Shown: positions 36,039-45,727 of the stretch, one piece after another
Layout of the letters: each line of letters starts with the position of its first letter
Position numbering within the stretch: position 1 is the first letter of the stretch
Source: Minwuia sp048007105
Lineage (GTDB): Bacteria > Pseudomonadota > Alphaproteobacteria > Minwuiales > Minwuiaceae
Direction: 5' to 3'
Assembly: GCF_048007105.1 (NCBI RefSeq)
Contig: NZ_CP180352.1
Location: forward strand, 620,001-684,000
Length of the DNA: 64,000 bases
Notes under the pieces: model-generated
Database searches by the model: none
The model's input: the letters and a program-made list of their open reading frames with translations, nothing else
Told to the model about the DNA's origin: nothing
Translations under genes and position numbers: made by a program

Positions 36039-36536
36039 TCAGAGCGCGCCGGAGTCCTGACGTAGCACGAGCGCCCGGGCGATGATGGAATCGATCATGT
36101 TGCGGCTGACCTCGGGCGACGACGGCGCATCGAACCACTGACCGGCGCTGTTGAGCTCCTGGCGGAAGACATCGATGCTGATCGCCTCGGCCCGGAGGGC
36201 TCGTGATGAAAATGCCACGTCGAGCCGGAATCTCTCCAGCGGCGCGCCCGGCGGAATGTACCAGTCGGTGACGATGACGCCCTCCTGATCATCAACTTTC
36301 TGGAAGGGCATGAAGCCGACATGTTCCAGCGTCGCCTGCCACATGAACGGGTTGGCCGGCGCGCCGGACTGAGCCGCGACCTGGCCGGCTGTCGTCGCCG
36401 GAGGCGTAACCGATTGATTCGCAGACGTTTCCCCTTCGTCATCCGAAAAGGGATTGAGCGAGCTGCACCCGCCCAGCGCCGAGAGCGACAGGAATATGGT
36501 CAGAAGCCCGGCCAGCGATCGAAGAGAAAGTGTCAA
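36039..36536 (-). CDS. DUF3576 domain-containing lipoprotein
   Basis: A 165-residue lipoprotein conserved upstream of leuS in alphaproteobacteria. The signal peptide LRSLAGLLTIFLSLSALGGC ends in the lipobox LGGC (Cys about 24). The mature part has an acidic linker, then NPFMWQATLEHVGFMPFQ and VIVTDWYIPPGAPLERFRLD, typical of DUF3576. The start is uncertain: TTG 36536 has a TGAGGA site upstream, GTG 36551 adds five residues, and an ATG at 36626 would add thirty. Function is unknown; an outer-membrane or envelope role is inferred from the lipobox. Confidence 0.85.
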   Translation of the reverse strand: MTLSLRSLAGLLTIFLSLSALGGCSSLNPFSDDEGETSANQSVTPPATTAGQVAAQSGAPANPFMWQATLEHVGFMPFQKVDDQEGVIVTDWYIPPGAPLERFRLDVAFSSRALRAEAISIDVFRQELNSAGQWFDAPSSPEVSRNMIDSIIARALVLRQDSGAL

Positions 36537-36690
36537 TCCAACGGTCCTCACATGGTGTGACGCGCCCGTTTCTATCCCTTCGACCCGGTGCACACAACCG
36601 CGTAACCGGCTCGATTCTCCCATTGATCTGACGAGCGACACGCACTTAATAACGCTTTGGTAGTGTCTGCGCGTGAAGCTTTGGGGGACG

Positions 36691-37446
36691 ATGAACGTTC
36701 GCTGGCATATCCCTGCCGCCTTGATGGCTCTAACGGCTTTCCTTTCGCCAGTACAGGCGGATGAAGGAAAGCTGCGTCTGAACTTCGAGCAGGCGCCGGC
36801 GGCGACTCTGGATGGCCGGCAGGGCGGTCTGACCGTCGATGAACTGCTATCGGTCACCCCGCGCTCCAAGAGCCTGAACATCGATACCGACAATGTCGGG
36901 CCGTCGGGCCGCGACCTGCCGCAGGTGCGGCTGGGCTATGACGACGAGGCCTTCGGCGTCGAGTACCGGCTGTTCACGAATATCGGCGGCGACACGGACC
37001 GCACCGGCATTTCCGGCCTCGGATCGCGCGGCCTGGGCCGCGGCATCTCTCTGAACGACGATCTCTCGCTGTCGGACGCCGCGGGCGACGATGGCGGCCT
37101 TCTGCAGATCGGCGGCCGGCTCGGCTATGGAGGTTTCTCCGTGGGCGCGGATTTCGGGCGGGAAAGCCGTCTGCGCGACCAGGCCGAATACCGCGACTAT
37201 CGCCTCGACCTGTCCTATGGCGGCCAAAACTGGCGCGTCGGCATGCAGTACATGCGCTCGCTGCAGTCCCGCGAGGAGAGCCTTCTGGGTGTGGCCGACG
37301 CGCTTGAATTCGGCGGCGTCTACAACCTGAACCGCTCGATCGACCTGGTCGGCGGCGTGCAGTTCTGGGACCAGCAGAACCTGTCGGATCTGGACGAGCA
37401 GTCCCGCGACGCGCTCATCTTCGTCGGCACCCGCATCCAGTTCTGA
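36691..37446 (+). CDS. Porin-like outer membrane beta-barrel protein
   Basis: A 251-residue predicted outer-membrane protein. The Sec signal (IPAALMALTAFLSPVQA) ends about residue 25; the rest alternates polar and hydrophobic residues in amphipathic strands (VGADFGRES, YRLDLSYGGQNWRVGMQY) and ends in IFVGTRIQF, with the C-terminal Phe of Bam-dependent barrels. ATG 36691 has a GGGGGAC site; an ATG six codons earlier (36673) lacks one. No specific porin family is recognised, so transport specificity is unknown. It is divergent from DUF3576, with both promoters in a 154-base gap. Confidence 0.75.
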   Translation: MNVRWHIPAALMALTAFLSPVQADEGKLRLNFEQAPAATLDGRQGGLTVDELLSVTPRSKSLNIDTDNVGPSGRDLPQVRLGYDDEAFGVEYRLFTNIGGDTDRTGISGLGSRGLGRGISLNDDLSLSDAAGDDGGLLQIGGRLGYGGFSVGADFGRESRLRDQAEYRDYRLDLSYGGQNWRVGMQYMRSLQSREESLLGVADALEFGGVYNLNRSIDLVGGVQFWDQQNLSDLDEQSRDALIFVGTRIQF

Positions 37447-37452
37447 TCCGGG

Positions 37453-38973
37453 TCAGACGAGTTTCCTGAGCTCGGTCTTCAGCACCTTCCCGTAATTGTT
37501 CTTCGGCAGCGCCTCGACGAAGCGGTAGTCCTTCGGCCGCTTGAAGCGCGCGATGTTGTCGAGGCAGAGCCGGTCGAGTTCGCCCGGCTCCGGCGACGCG
37601 TCCGCCGCCACGATGAAGGCCACGACCTCCTCGCCCCAGTCCGGGTGCGGGCGGCCGACGACCGAGGCCTCGGCGACCAGCGGATGACGCAGCAGCACTT
37701 CCTCGATCTCGCGCGGATAGATGTTCGTGCCCCCGGAAATGATCATGTCCTTGGAGCGGTCCTTCAGCGTCAGGAACCCGTCCTCATCGAAGCTGCCCAT
37801 GTCGCCGGTGTGCAGCCAGCCGCCCTTCAGCGTCTCGGCGGTGGCGTCGGGGCGGTCGAGATAGCCCTGCATGACCACGGGGCCGCGCACCGCCACCTCT
37901 CCGATCTCGCCGGCCGGCAGGGGATTGTCCGTCTCGTCGACCACGCGGACCTCGACATCGGTGCGGGCGACGCCGACCGAGCCCAGCCGCTCGGCATAGC
38001 GCGGATGATCCGTCATCCGGTGCATCTCCCGGCTCAATCCGGTGATGGTCATCGGCGCCTCGCCCTGGCCGTAGATCTGCACGAACTTCTGGCCCATCAG
38101 CTCCATCGCGCGGGAGATGTCGGCGACATACATCGGCCCGCCGCCATAGACGATGGTCTTCAGGTTCGAGGTATCGGCGTCGCCGGTGCGCGGGTCGTTG
38201 ATCAGCCGGTGCACCATGGTCGGCGCGAAGAAGAAGCTGGCGTCGCGCCAGCGCGCGATCAGCCGGAGCGTTTCCGCCGGATCGAAGCCGCCCGATTCGG
38301 GCGTCACGTTCACCGACGCCCGGGCGACATGCGGCAGGGCGTAGAGCCCCGAGCCATGGGACATCGGCGCGGCATGGATCAGCGCCTCACCCGTGCCCAG
38401 CGCATCGACGTCGGCGAAATAGTTGAGCGTCATCAGCAGCAGGTTGCGGTGGCTCAGCATCGCGCCCTTGGGCTGACCCGTCGTGCCGGAGGTGTAGAAG
38501 ATCCAGCCCAGTCCCGATCCGTCGTCCGGAATCGGCGCCGCCATCCCCTCGCCACCGCGCAGGCGGCGGTGATCGGCGCTGCCGCAGACGATGACCGCCG
38601 GCGGGCTCTCCAGTCCGGCGCAGGCATCGGCCACCGCCTCGGCCAGATCGGGCGAGACCAGCGCGGCGCGGGCCTTCGAGTTGGCGAGGATGTATTCGAA
38701 CTCGCGCGGGTGCAGCTTGGCGTTCACCGGCACCGCCGTCAGCCCGGCCCACCAGACACCGTAGAGGCCTTCCAGGTAGTCCGGCCCGTTCTTCTGGATC
38801 AGCGCCACGCGGTCACCGGGCGCGAGGCCGAGCGCATCCCGCAGACCGCGGGCCAGCCGCGACGCGCCGCCGGCCAGATCGCGGTAGCTGGCGGTCACGT
38901 TTTCGCCCACGGCGACCGCCGGCAGATCGCCATGCAGCTTCGCGGACCGGTACAGATGTTCGGCCATGTTCAT
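37453..38973 (-). CDS. Acyl-CoA synthetase (AMP-forming), second paralogue
   Basis: A 506-residue ANL-family ligase with FYTSGTTGQPKGAMLSHRNL (about 155), IYGQGEAPMTITGLSREM (about 295), the GWLHTGDMGSFDEDGFL core and the terminal NNYGKVLKTEL Lys motif. ATG 38973 has a GGGGAGGAG site; the longer open frame upstream runs into the divergent monooxygenase. It differs clearly from the ligase at 24294-25811 and has no regulator next to it. The acid substrate is unknown. Confidence 0.9.
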   Translation of the reverse strand: MNMAEHLYRSAKLHGDLPAVAVGENVTASYRDLAGGASRLARGLRDALGLAPGDRVALIQKNGPDYLEGLYGVWWAGLTAVPVNAKLHPREFEYILANSKARAALVSPDLAEAVADACAGLESPPAVIVCGSADHRRLRGGEGMAAPIPDDGSGLGWIFYTSGTTGQPKGAMLSHRNLLLMTLNYFADVDALGTGEALIHAAPMSHGSGLYALPHVARASVNVTPESGGFDPAETLRLIARWRDASFFFAPTMVHRLINDPRTGDADTSNLKTIVYGGGPMYVADISRAMELMGQKFVQIYGQGEAPMTITGLSREMHRMTDHPRYAERLGSVGVARTDVEVRVVDETDNPLPAGEIGEVAVRGPVVMQGYLDRPDATAETLKGGWLHTGDMGSFDEDGFLTLKDRSKDMIISGGTNIYPREIEEVLLRHPLVAEASVVGRPHPDWGEEVVAFIVAADASPEPGELDRLCLDNIARFKRPKDYRFVEALPKNNYGKVLKTELRKLV

Positions 38974-39063
38974 GCGGCGCTCCTCCCCGCGCCGATTCTG
39001 GACGCTGCCGCATGCCGCAGGCAATGGGCTTGACCGGCGGCGGGCCGGACGGGACAAAGCGGC

Positions 39064-40266
39064 ATGGAAGAAATCCGGACGCGCGTCCTCATCGTCGGTG
39101 GCGGCATGGTCGGCCAGAGCCTCGGGCTTGCGCTGGCCCATTACGGCATCGACAGCGTCGTGGTCGACCGGGAAAGCCCGGAGATCATGGTGGAGCCGCC
39201 TTTCGACGGGCGCGCCTCGGCCATCGCCGCGGCCAGTTGGCGGATGCTGCAGCGTCTCGGTGTGGCCGAGCATATCCGCGATGTGCAGCCGATCGAGGAC
39301 ATCCGCGTCTCCGACGGCGCATCGCCGCTGTTCCTGCATTACGACCACCGCGATCTGGGCGACGAGCCGCTCGGCCAGATGGTGGAGAACCGCTACACGC
39401 GCACCGCCCTGCTGGACGCCATCGCGGCGAACCCGCTGGTGCGGCTGGTCGCGCCGGCCAGCGTCGGCCGCGTCCGGCGCGGCGAGGCGGGGGTGGAGGC
39501 CAGCCTGAGCGACGGCACGGTGATCCGCGCCGAACTCTGCGCCGCGGCCGACGGACGCCAGTCACGGCTGCGCGCCGAGGCCGGCATCGATACGGTCGAG
39601 CACCGCTACGGACAGGACGGCATCGTCTGCACCATCGCCCACGAACTGCCGCATGACGCCATAGCCCATGAGCGTTTCCTGCCCGCGGGCCCCTTCGCCA
39701 TCCTGCCCCTGACCGGCAACCGCTCGTCGCTGGTCTGGACCGAGCGCAGCGATCTGGCGCCGGCCTTCATGGAACTCGGCGACGCCGACTTCGTTGCCGA
39801 GATCCAGCGCCGTGTCGGCGGTTTTCTGGGCGGGCTCGAGGTCGTCGGACCGCGCTTCCGCTACCCGCTGACGCTGGTGCTGGCGAAGAGTTTCCGCGCG
39901 CGCCGCATGGTGCTGGTCGGCGACGCGGCGCACGGCATCCATCCCATCGCGGGCCAGGGCTTCAACCTGGGCCTCCGCGATGTGGCCGCGCTGGCCGAGG
40001 TGCTGGGCGAGGCCGCACCGCTGGGCCTCGATCCCGGCACGGACGCCGTGCTGGAGCGCTACGAGCAGTGGCGGCGGACGGACTCGCTGGTGCTGTCGGC
40101 GGTGACCGACGGCCTCAACCGGCTGTTCTCCAATGACGCCGTGCCGGTGAAGATCGCGCGCGACCTCGGGCTCGGCGCCGTCAACCGGGTGAAGCCGCTG
40201 AAGAAGTTCTTCATGCGCCACGCCATGGGCGACGTCGGCGACCGGCCCGAACTGCTCAGGCCCTGA
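39064..40266 (+). CDS. UbiH/UbiF/COQ6-family FAD-dependent monooxygenase
   Basis: A 400-residue flavoprotein hydroxylase of the ubiquinone-biosynthesis type. It starts with the FAD-binding VLIVGGGMVGQSLGLALA, has the internal AADGRQSRLRAEAG motif (about 160) and the second FAD motif GDAAHGIHPIAGQGFNLGLRD (about 290). It probably hydroxylates an aromatic quinone precursor, but whether it acts at the C5, C6 or C1 position cannot be told. It is divergent from the acyl-CoA synthetase and convergent with argC, 3 bases apart. Confidence 0.88.
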   Translation: MEEIRTRVLIVGGGMVGQSLGLALAHYGIDSVVVDRESPEIMVEPPFDGRASAIAAASWRMLQRLGVAEHIRDVQPIEDIRVSDGASPLFLHYDHRDLGDEPLGQMVENRYTRTALLDAIAANPLVRLVAPASVGRVRRGEAGVEASLSDGTVIRAELCAAADGRQSRLRAEAGIDTVEHRYGQDGIVCTIAHELPHDAIAHERFLPAGPFAILPLTGNRSSLVWTERSDLAPAFMELGDADFVAEIQRRVGGFLGGLEVVGPRFRYPLTLVLAKSFRARRMVLVGDAAHGIHPIAGQGFNLGLRDVAALAEVLGEAAPLGLDPGTDAVLERYEQWRRTDSLVLSAVTDGLNRLFSNDAVPVKIARDLGLGAVNRVKPLKKFFMRHAMGDVGDRPELLRP

Positions 40267-40269
40267 CGA

Positions 40270-41343
40270 TCAGGGGAAGAGCGGCGCCTGCTCCAGGCCC
40301 GTGATCTCGGAGAGGCCGAACATGAGGTTCATGTTCTGGATCGCCTCGCCCGACGAGCCCTTCACCAGGTTGTCGATCACCGCGACCACGATGGCGCGGC
40401 CCGGGATACGGTCCCGGAAAAGCCCGACCAGGCAGTAGTTCGAGCCGCGCACATGCCGCGTCGCCGGATGCACGCCTTCCGGCACCAGGCTGACGAAGGG
40501 CTCCTGCGCGAACCGCGCCTCGAAGGTGTTGCGCAGGTCGGAGATCGTCGCGCCGCCGGTCATGCGGACATAGCAGGTGCAGAGCTCGCCCCGGTTCATC
40601 GGCATCAGGTGCGGGGTGAAGTTCACATAGGCCTCGGCCCCGCCGGCGTGCTTGGAGACCTCCTGTTCGATCTCCGGCGCGTGCCGGTGCGTGGCGACCG
40701 AATAGGGCGCGATGCCCTCGCCGGCCTCACAGAACAGCAGGTTCTCCTTCAGGCCGCGGCCCGCGCCGGACACGCCCGACTTGGCATCGACGATGATATC
40801 GGTGATGTCGATCTGACCGGCCTCGACCAGCGGCAGCAGGCCGAGCAGCGCCGCCGTCGGATAGCAGCCGGGATTGGCCACCAGCCGCGTGTTCACCACG
40901 CGGTCGCGGTAGTATTCCGGCAGGCCGTAGACCGCCATCGGCTGGATGTCGGTCGCATAGTGCTCGTGGCCGTACCATTCGGCGTAGGTGTCGACGTCGT
41001 CCAGCCGGAAATCGGCCGAGAGGTCCACCACCCGGATGGTGTCGTTCTCGGTCAGGATCTGCTTGACGATGTTCTGCGTGGTGCCGTGCGGCAGGCAGCA
41101 GAAGACGACGTCGACCTCGACCGCGCTCCAGGCGATCTCCTCGACCGAGATCAGCGGCGGCAGTTCCAGGCCGAACAGATGCGGGAAGACCTCGTCCATC
41201 TGCTTGCCCGAGTGGCGGTCGGCGGTCATGAACGCGATTTCGGTGCAGGGATGTCGGACCAGCAGTCGAACCAGATCGCCGCCGGTGTAACCGCTGGCGC
41301 CCAGAATGCCGACCCTGATCTTCTTCTCCACCGTCTCGTCCAT
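40270..41343 (-). CDS. argC: N-acetyl-gamma-glutamyl-phosphate reductase
   Basis: Catalyses the third step of arginine synthesis, NADPH-dependent reduction of N-acetylglutamyl phosphate. The 357 residues start with the Rossmann motif VGILGASGYTGGDLVRLL, include FCCLPHGTTQ (about 92) and the catalytic Cys in NPGCYPTAALLGLLPL (about 160). ATG 41343 has a GGAGTGAGGA site; an in-frame upstream GTG/ATG would add nine residues. It is separate from argD-argF at 59-61 kb, so the arginine genes are dispersed. Confidence 0.95.
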   Translation of the reverse strand: MDETVEKKIRVGILGASGYTGGDLVRLLVRHPCTEIAFMTADRHSGKQMDEVFPHLFGLELPPLISVEEIAWSAVEVDVVFCCLPHGTTQNIVKQILTENDTIRVVDLSADFRLDDVDTYAEWYGHEHYATDIQPMAVYGLPEYYRDRVVNTRLVANPGCYPTAALLGLLPLVEAGQIDITDIIVDAKSGVSGAGRGLKENLLFCEAGEGIAPYSVATHRHAPEIEQEVSKHAGGAEAYVNFTPHLMPMNRGELCTCYVRMTGGATISDLRNTFEARFAQEPFVSLVPEGVHPATRHVRGSNYCLVGLFRDRIPGRAIVVAVIDNLVKGSSGEAIQNMNLMFGLSEITGLEQAPLFP

Positions 41344-41543
41344 CGTCCTCACTCCATTCGGGCGGACCATTCCGCCGCGGCGGACAAATAGTGCAATTCG
41401 GCGCGCGTGGAAACCGGCGGCGTGTGACGCCGATCCGGAATCGGTTGCTGCGAAACGCCGGCGGATGTGGTCTGCTATGGCCAGATCAGGGCCGCCGCGG
41501 ACCGAAGTGGCGGGGGTGTCACGGGGAATTGGGGGATTTCATC

Positions 41544-43163
41544 ATGGCCAATTATCAGCCGCTGTTTCCGCTCGGCGAAGACAAGACCACCTACCGCAAG
41601 CTCGACGTCGGCGGCGTCAAGCGCGAGAAGCTGGGCGGGCGCGACTTCACCGTCGTGCAGCCGGACGCCATTGCCGACCTGGCGGAAACCGCCTTCAGCG
41701 ATATCAGTCACCTTTTCCGCAAGGCGCATCTGGAGCAACTCCGCTCGATCCTCGACGATCCGGACGCCTCGGCGAACGACAAGTTCGTGGCGCTGGAGCT
41801 GCTGAAGAACGCCAACATCTCGGCGGCGATGGAATATCCGTCCTGCCAGGACACCGGCACCGCCATCGTCTCCGGCAAGAAGGGCCAGTACGTGCTGGTC
41901 GAGGGCGATGACGGCGCGGCGCTGTCCGAGGGCGTGCAGCGCACCTGGACCAGCCGCAACCTGCGCTACAGCCAGATGGCCCCGATCTCGATGTTCGAGG
42001 AGAAGAACACCGGCACCAACCTGCCGGCGCAGATCGACATCGAGGCCGTGGGCGGCGACGCCTACAAGTTCCTGTTCATCGCCAAGGGCGGCGGTTCGGC
42101 CAACAAGACCTTCCTGTTCCAGCAGACCCGCCGGGTGCTGGATCCGGAGCGGCTGATGGTCTTCTTCCGCGACGAGTTGCCGAAGCTGGGCACCGCGGCC
42201 TGCCCGCCCTACCACCTCGCCGTGGTCATCGGCGGCATGTCGGCGGAGCAGAATCTGAAGACCGTGAAGATGGCGTCGACCAAGTATTACGACGACCTGC
42301 CGACCTCGGGCTCCGAGAGCGGCCACGCCTTCCGCGACATCGCGCTGGAGCAGGAGATCCACAAGCTGACCCAGAGTCTGGGTATCGGCGCGCAGTTCGG
42401 CGGCAAGTATTTCTGCCATGACGTCCGCGTCGTCCGTCTGCCGCGCCACGGCGCGTCCCTGCCCATCGGCATCGGCGTCTCCTGCTCGGCCGACCGGCAG
42501 GCCAAGGCCAAGATCACCGGCGACGGCGTCTTCATGGAAGAACTGGTCCGCGACCCGTCCGTCTACCTGCCGGAGACCGAGGTCAGCGCCGGCGACGCGG
42601 TGAATATCGACCTGAACCTGCCGATGCAGGAGATCCGCAACATCCTGACGAAGCTGCCGGTGGAAACCCCGGTGCTGCTGTCGGGCACCATGGTCGTGGC
42701 GCGCGACATCGTGCATGCCGAGCTGTCGAAGCGGCTCGCCAGCGGCCAGCCGCTGCCCGACTACTTCAAGAACCACCCGATCTACTACGCCGGCCCGGCC
42801 AAGACGCCGGAAGGCCGCGCCTCGGGCTCCTTCGGCCCGACCACGGCCGCCCGTATGGACCCCTACGTGCCCGAATTCCAGGCCGTCGGCGGCTCCATGG
42901 TCTCGATCGCCAAGGGCAACCGCTCCAAGCAGGTGGTCGAAAGCTGCAAGGCCAATGGCGGCTTCTATCTGGGCTCCATCGGCGGTGCGGCTGCCCGCGT
43001 CGGCCAGGACGAGATCACCAATGTCGAGGTCATGGACTTCGAGCATCTGGGCATGGAAGCGGTCTGGAAGATCGAGGTGCAGAACTTCCCGGCCTTCGTT
43101 GTCATCGACGACAAGGGCAACGACTTCTTCGACTTCAACCGCAAGCGCGAAGCCGACGCGTAG
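41544..43163 (+). CDS. fumA: Class I fumarate hydratase (iron-sulfur)
   Basis: A 539-residue [4Fe-4S]-dependent fumarase that hydrates fumarate to malate in the TCA cycle. Three cluster Cys candidates are visible in EYPSCQDTGTAIV (about 95), GTAACPPYHLAVVIGG (about 220) and GVSCSADRQAKAKI (about 315). The C-terminal swivel domain carries GRASGSFGPTTAARMDPY. ATG 41544 has a GGGGGA site; the frame is open for 51 codons upstream but that part is not family-like. No class II fumC is in the window. Confidence 0.93.
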   Translation: MANYQPLFPLGEDKTTYRKLDVGGVKREKLGGRDFTVVQPDAIADLAETAFSDISHLFRKAHLEQLRSILDDPDASANDKFVALELLKNANISAAMEYPSCQDTGTAIVSGKKGQYVLVEGDDGAALSEGVQRTWTSRNLRYSQMAPISMFEEKNTGTNLPAQIDIEAVGGDAYKFLFIAKGGGSANKTFLFQQTRRVLDPERLMVFFRDELPKLGTAACPPYHLAVVIGGMSAEQNLKTVKMASTKYYDDLPTSGSESGHAFRDIALEQEIHKLTQSLGIGAQFGGKYFCHDVRVVRLPRHGASLPIGIGVSCSADRQAKAKITGDGVFMEELVRDPSVYLPETEVSAGDAVNIDLNLPMQEIRNILTKLPVETPVLLSGTMVVARDIVHAELSKRLASGQPLPDYFKNHPIYYAGPAKTPEGRASGSFGPTTAARMDPYVPEFQAVGGSMVSIAKGNRSKQVVESCKANGGFYLGSIGGAAARVGQDEITNVEVMDFEHLGMEAVWKIEVQNFPAFVVIDDKGNDFFDFNRKREADA

Positions 43164-43170
43164 CTCATCT

Positions 43171-43269
43171 GCCGCCCCCGGGCCTGACCCGGGGGCCTCT
43201 GATCGCAACCCGCTGGCGTCCGGCCCGGTTTCACCCTGAGGTCCGCGGGTCGTGCCCGCGGACAGCAAG
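43171..43269. repeat. Repeat family A, copy 3 (with compensatory changes)
   Basis: Same two-palindrome layout as at 10606 and 17193. The right palindrome reads GTCCGCGGGT/GCCCGCGGAC instead of GTCCCCGGGT/GCCCGGGGAC: both arms changed together and pairing is kept. It lies between the fumarase and GT39 genes, which are on the same strand. Confidence 0.8.
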
Positions 43270-43364
43270 TGTGAGACAAGCGCACCCGAACCATCCGACC
43301 CGAATGAAGCATTCGCATCCCTTCGGGCTTGTGCGCCGGGCGGGCTGAGGATATCCGAACGCCC

Positions 43365-45020
43365 ATGACGCCCGCCGCCTTCATCGACCGGATCGGCGCC
43401 TGGCCGGCGGCCCTCCGCTACGGCCTGCTGACGGTCATCGCGCTGCTGCTGTTCCTGCCGGGCTTTACCTCGATCCCGCCCGTGGACCGCGACGAAAGCC
43501 GCTTCGCCCAGGCGACCAAGCAGATGGTCCAGTCGGGCGACTATGTCGATATCCGCATGCAGGACGCGCCGCGGCACAAGAAGCCTGCGGGCATCTACTG
43601 GCTGCAGGCGGTCTCCGTCCACGTCACCGGCGCGGTCGACGCGATCTGGGCCTACCGCATCCCGTCGCTGATTGGCGCCATCGCCGCCGTGCTGCTGACG
43701 GCGGCCATCGGCGGCATGCTGTTCCATCCGGGCGTCGGGTTCGGCGCGGGCGTGATCATGGCGTCGTCAGTGCTGCTGAACGTCGAGGCGCGGACCGCGA
43801 AGACCGATGCCATGCTGCTCGCGGCGACGCTGGCGGCGCTGGCGCTGATGCTGCGGGTGATCCAGGACCGCCGGCACGGCCGCGCCAACGCCTGGGGCTT
43901 CTGGGCCGCGCTGGGCTTCGGCTTCCTGATCAAGGGACCGATCCCATTCCTGCCCGTCGCCGGGCTGGGCATCGCCGAGAGCTGGCGGCGGCGGAGCCTG
44001 GGCTGGCTGGCGGCGCTGAAGCCGCTGACCGGCGTGCTGGTCTTCATCGCCGTCGCCGCGCCCTGGTTCATCGCCATCACCATCGTCTCCGACGGCGGCT
44101 TCTTCGCCGAATCCGTCGGCAAGGACATGGTCGCCAAGGTCGCCAGCGGGCAGGAAAGCCATGGCGCGCCGCCGGGCCTCTACCTGGCGCTGGCCACGCT
44201 GACCTTCTGGCCGTTCTCGCTGCTCGGCCTGATCGCCCTGCCCTGGATCTGGCGCAGCCGCGCCGACGGACGGGTCCTGCTTCTGCTCGGCTGGGCGCTG
44301 CTGACCTGGATCGTCTTCGCGCTGACGCCGACCAAGCTGGCCCACTACGTCCTGCCGGCCTATCCGGCGCTGGCGATTCTGGCCGTGGCGGCGCTGAACG
44401 ACGTCGATCCCGGCGGCGCGCGCTGGTGGCGCTGGATCGCCTTCACGCTCTGGGGGCTGGTGACGCTGGCGCTGGCAGCCGCCATGCCGGTGCTGGTCAT
44501 CGGGCTGGGGCAGCACCTGTTCGATCCCTGGTGGTTCTCCGGCGTGATCCTGCTGCCCGCGATTTTCGCCGGCGCGAGGCTGGCGCTGGCCCGCCGCGCC
44601 GCCGCATGGCAGCTGGTGGCGATCCTGCTGTGCGCTGGCATCTTCTCGGGCATCGTCTTCGGGCGGTTCCTGCCGGGCCTGACGCCGGTCTTCGTCTCGC
44701 CGCGGATCGCCGAGTTCCTGCCCGAGCGGCCCGGCTGCGAGCGCCCCTTCCTGGCCAGCGCCGGGTTCAGCGAGCCGAGCCTTGTCTTCCTGACCGAGAC
44801 CCGCACCGAACTCACCGGCGGGGCGGGCGCGGCGCAGCATCTGGCCGCACACCCCGATTGCGGCGTGGCCGCGGTGGAGCAGCGCCAGCTTCAGGCCTTC
44901 CTTGACCGGGTGGCGGCAAGCGGCCAGAAGGTGCTGGCCGTGGGAGCGGTCGAGGGATTCAACTATGCCAGAGGCAAGCGGGTGCTGATCACGCTCTACA
45001 TCGCCAGGCCGGAGCCATGA
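43365..45020 (+). CDS. GT39 family glycosyltransferase, ArnT-like membrane protein
   Basis: A 551-residue polytopic membrane glycosyltransferase (GT-C fold) that uses polyprenyl-phosphate sugars as donors. The first loop has the Asp-Glu pair in VDRDESRFAQATKQM (about 42-56), as in ArnT, and roughly a dozen hydrophobic segments follow, for example LLTVIALLLFLPGF and FGFLIKGPIPFLPVAGL. The C-terminal domain (about 440-551) is soluble. It probably transfers a sugar to lipid A or another envelope acceptor. ATG 43365 begins the conserved part. It overlaps the first PAP2 gene by 4 bases. Confidence 0.87.
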   Translation: MTPAAFIDRIGAWPAALRYGLLTVIALLLFLPGFTSIPPVDRDESRFAQATKQMVQSGDYVDIRMQDAPRHKKPAGIYWLQAVSVHVTGAVDAIWAYRIPSLIGAIAAVLLTAAIGGMLFHPGVGFGAGVIMASSVLLNVEARTAKTDAMLLAATLAALALMLRVIQDRRHGRANAWGFWAALGFGFLIKGPIPFLPVAGLGIAESWRRRSLGWLAALKPLTGVLVFIAVAAPWFIAITIVSDGGFFAESVGKDMVAKVASGQESHGAPPGLYLALATLTFWPFSLLGLIALPWIWRSRADGRVLLLLGWALLTWIVFALTPTKLAHYVLPAYPALAILAVAALNDVDPGGARWWRWIAFTLWGLVTLALAAAMPVLVIGLGQHLFDPWWFSGVILLPAIFAGARLALARRAAAWQLVAILLCAGIFSGIVFGRFLPGLTPVFVSPRIAEFLPERPGCERPFLASAGFSEPSLVFLTETRTELTGGAGAAQHLAAHPDCGVAAVEQRQLQAFLDRVAASGQKVLAVGAVEGFNYARGKRVLITLYIARPEP

Positions 45021-45727
45021 GCCGCAATCCCCTTGCGGAGGCGGCGCAGCGGCGGCTTCAGGAGACCGGGGACCGCTACCTGACGCGCTGGCAGATCGCC
45101 GCCTACGAGGCGATCCTGATCTCGGCGGTCGTCGGCTCGGCCTGGTTCGATCTCTGGCTGTCCGAGACCATGGTGCAGTCCGGCAGTGCGCTGGTCGGTT
45201 TCTTCCGCGTCTTCGAGGACATGGGCGACAGCAAGTGGTTCCTGGTCACGGCGAGCTGCTGGATGCTGGCCTGCCTGATGGGGCTGCGTCTGGCCGCCTC
45301 GCCGGATGTCCGTCTGAAACTGCGCTGGCTGGTCCGCGGGCAGGCCTACCTGATCGCCTCGGTCGCCGTTTCGGGGATCATCTCGAACCTGTTCAAGTGG
45401 TTGTTCGGCAGGGCGCGCCCGGCCCATCTCGACGAAGGGCTGAGCGCCGACTGGCGGATGTTCCAGTCCGACTGGGGCATGCAGTCCTATCCGTCCGGCC
45501 ACGCGACGACGCTGTTCGCGGCGGCCTTCGCGCTGTCGGTGCTGTTCCCGCGCTTCCGCCTCGTCTTCTTCGGCCTGGCCATCGCCGGGGCGATCGGGCG
45601 CGTGGCCTGGGGCGCGCATTTCCTTTCCGATGTCATCGCAGGCGCAGCCCTGGGCGCCTTCACAGCCTGGTGGCTGAAGGGCTATCTCGCCCGCCGCGAT
45701 GCGGCCGTCGGCCCGTATCCGGCATGA
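45017..45727 (+). CDS. PAP2-family phosphatase
   Basis: A 236-residue integral membrane phosphatase of the type 2 phosphatidic acid phosphatase family. All three signature motifs are intact: KWLFGRARP (K-x6-RP, about 128), YPSGHATT (about 158) and GRVAWGAHFLSD (R-x5-H-x3-D, about 195). Such proteins dephosphorylate lipid phosphates such as undecaprenyl pyrophosphate or lipid A. It overlaps the GT39 gene upstream and the second PAP2 gene downstream by 4 bases each, so all three are likely made together. Confidence 0.9.
   Translation: MSRNPLAEAAQRRLQETGDRYLTRWQIAAYEAILISAVVGSAWFDLWLSETMVQSGSALVGFFRVFEDMGDSKWFLVTASCWMLACLMGLRLAASPDVRLKLRWLVRGQAYLIASVAVSGIISNLFKWLFGRARPAHLDEGLSADWRMFQSDWGMQSYPSGHATTLFAAAFALSVLFPRFRLVFFGLAIAGAIGRVAWGAHFLSDVIAGAALGAFTAWWLKGYLARRDAAVGPYPA

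Noticed and set aside
36537..36893. Long N-terminal extension of the DUF3576 protein
   Set aside because: It would place the lipoprotein signal deep inside the protein; the lipobox requires a start near 36536-36551.
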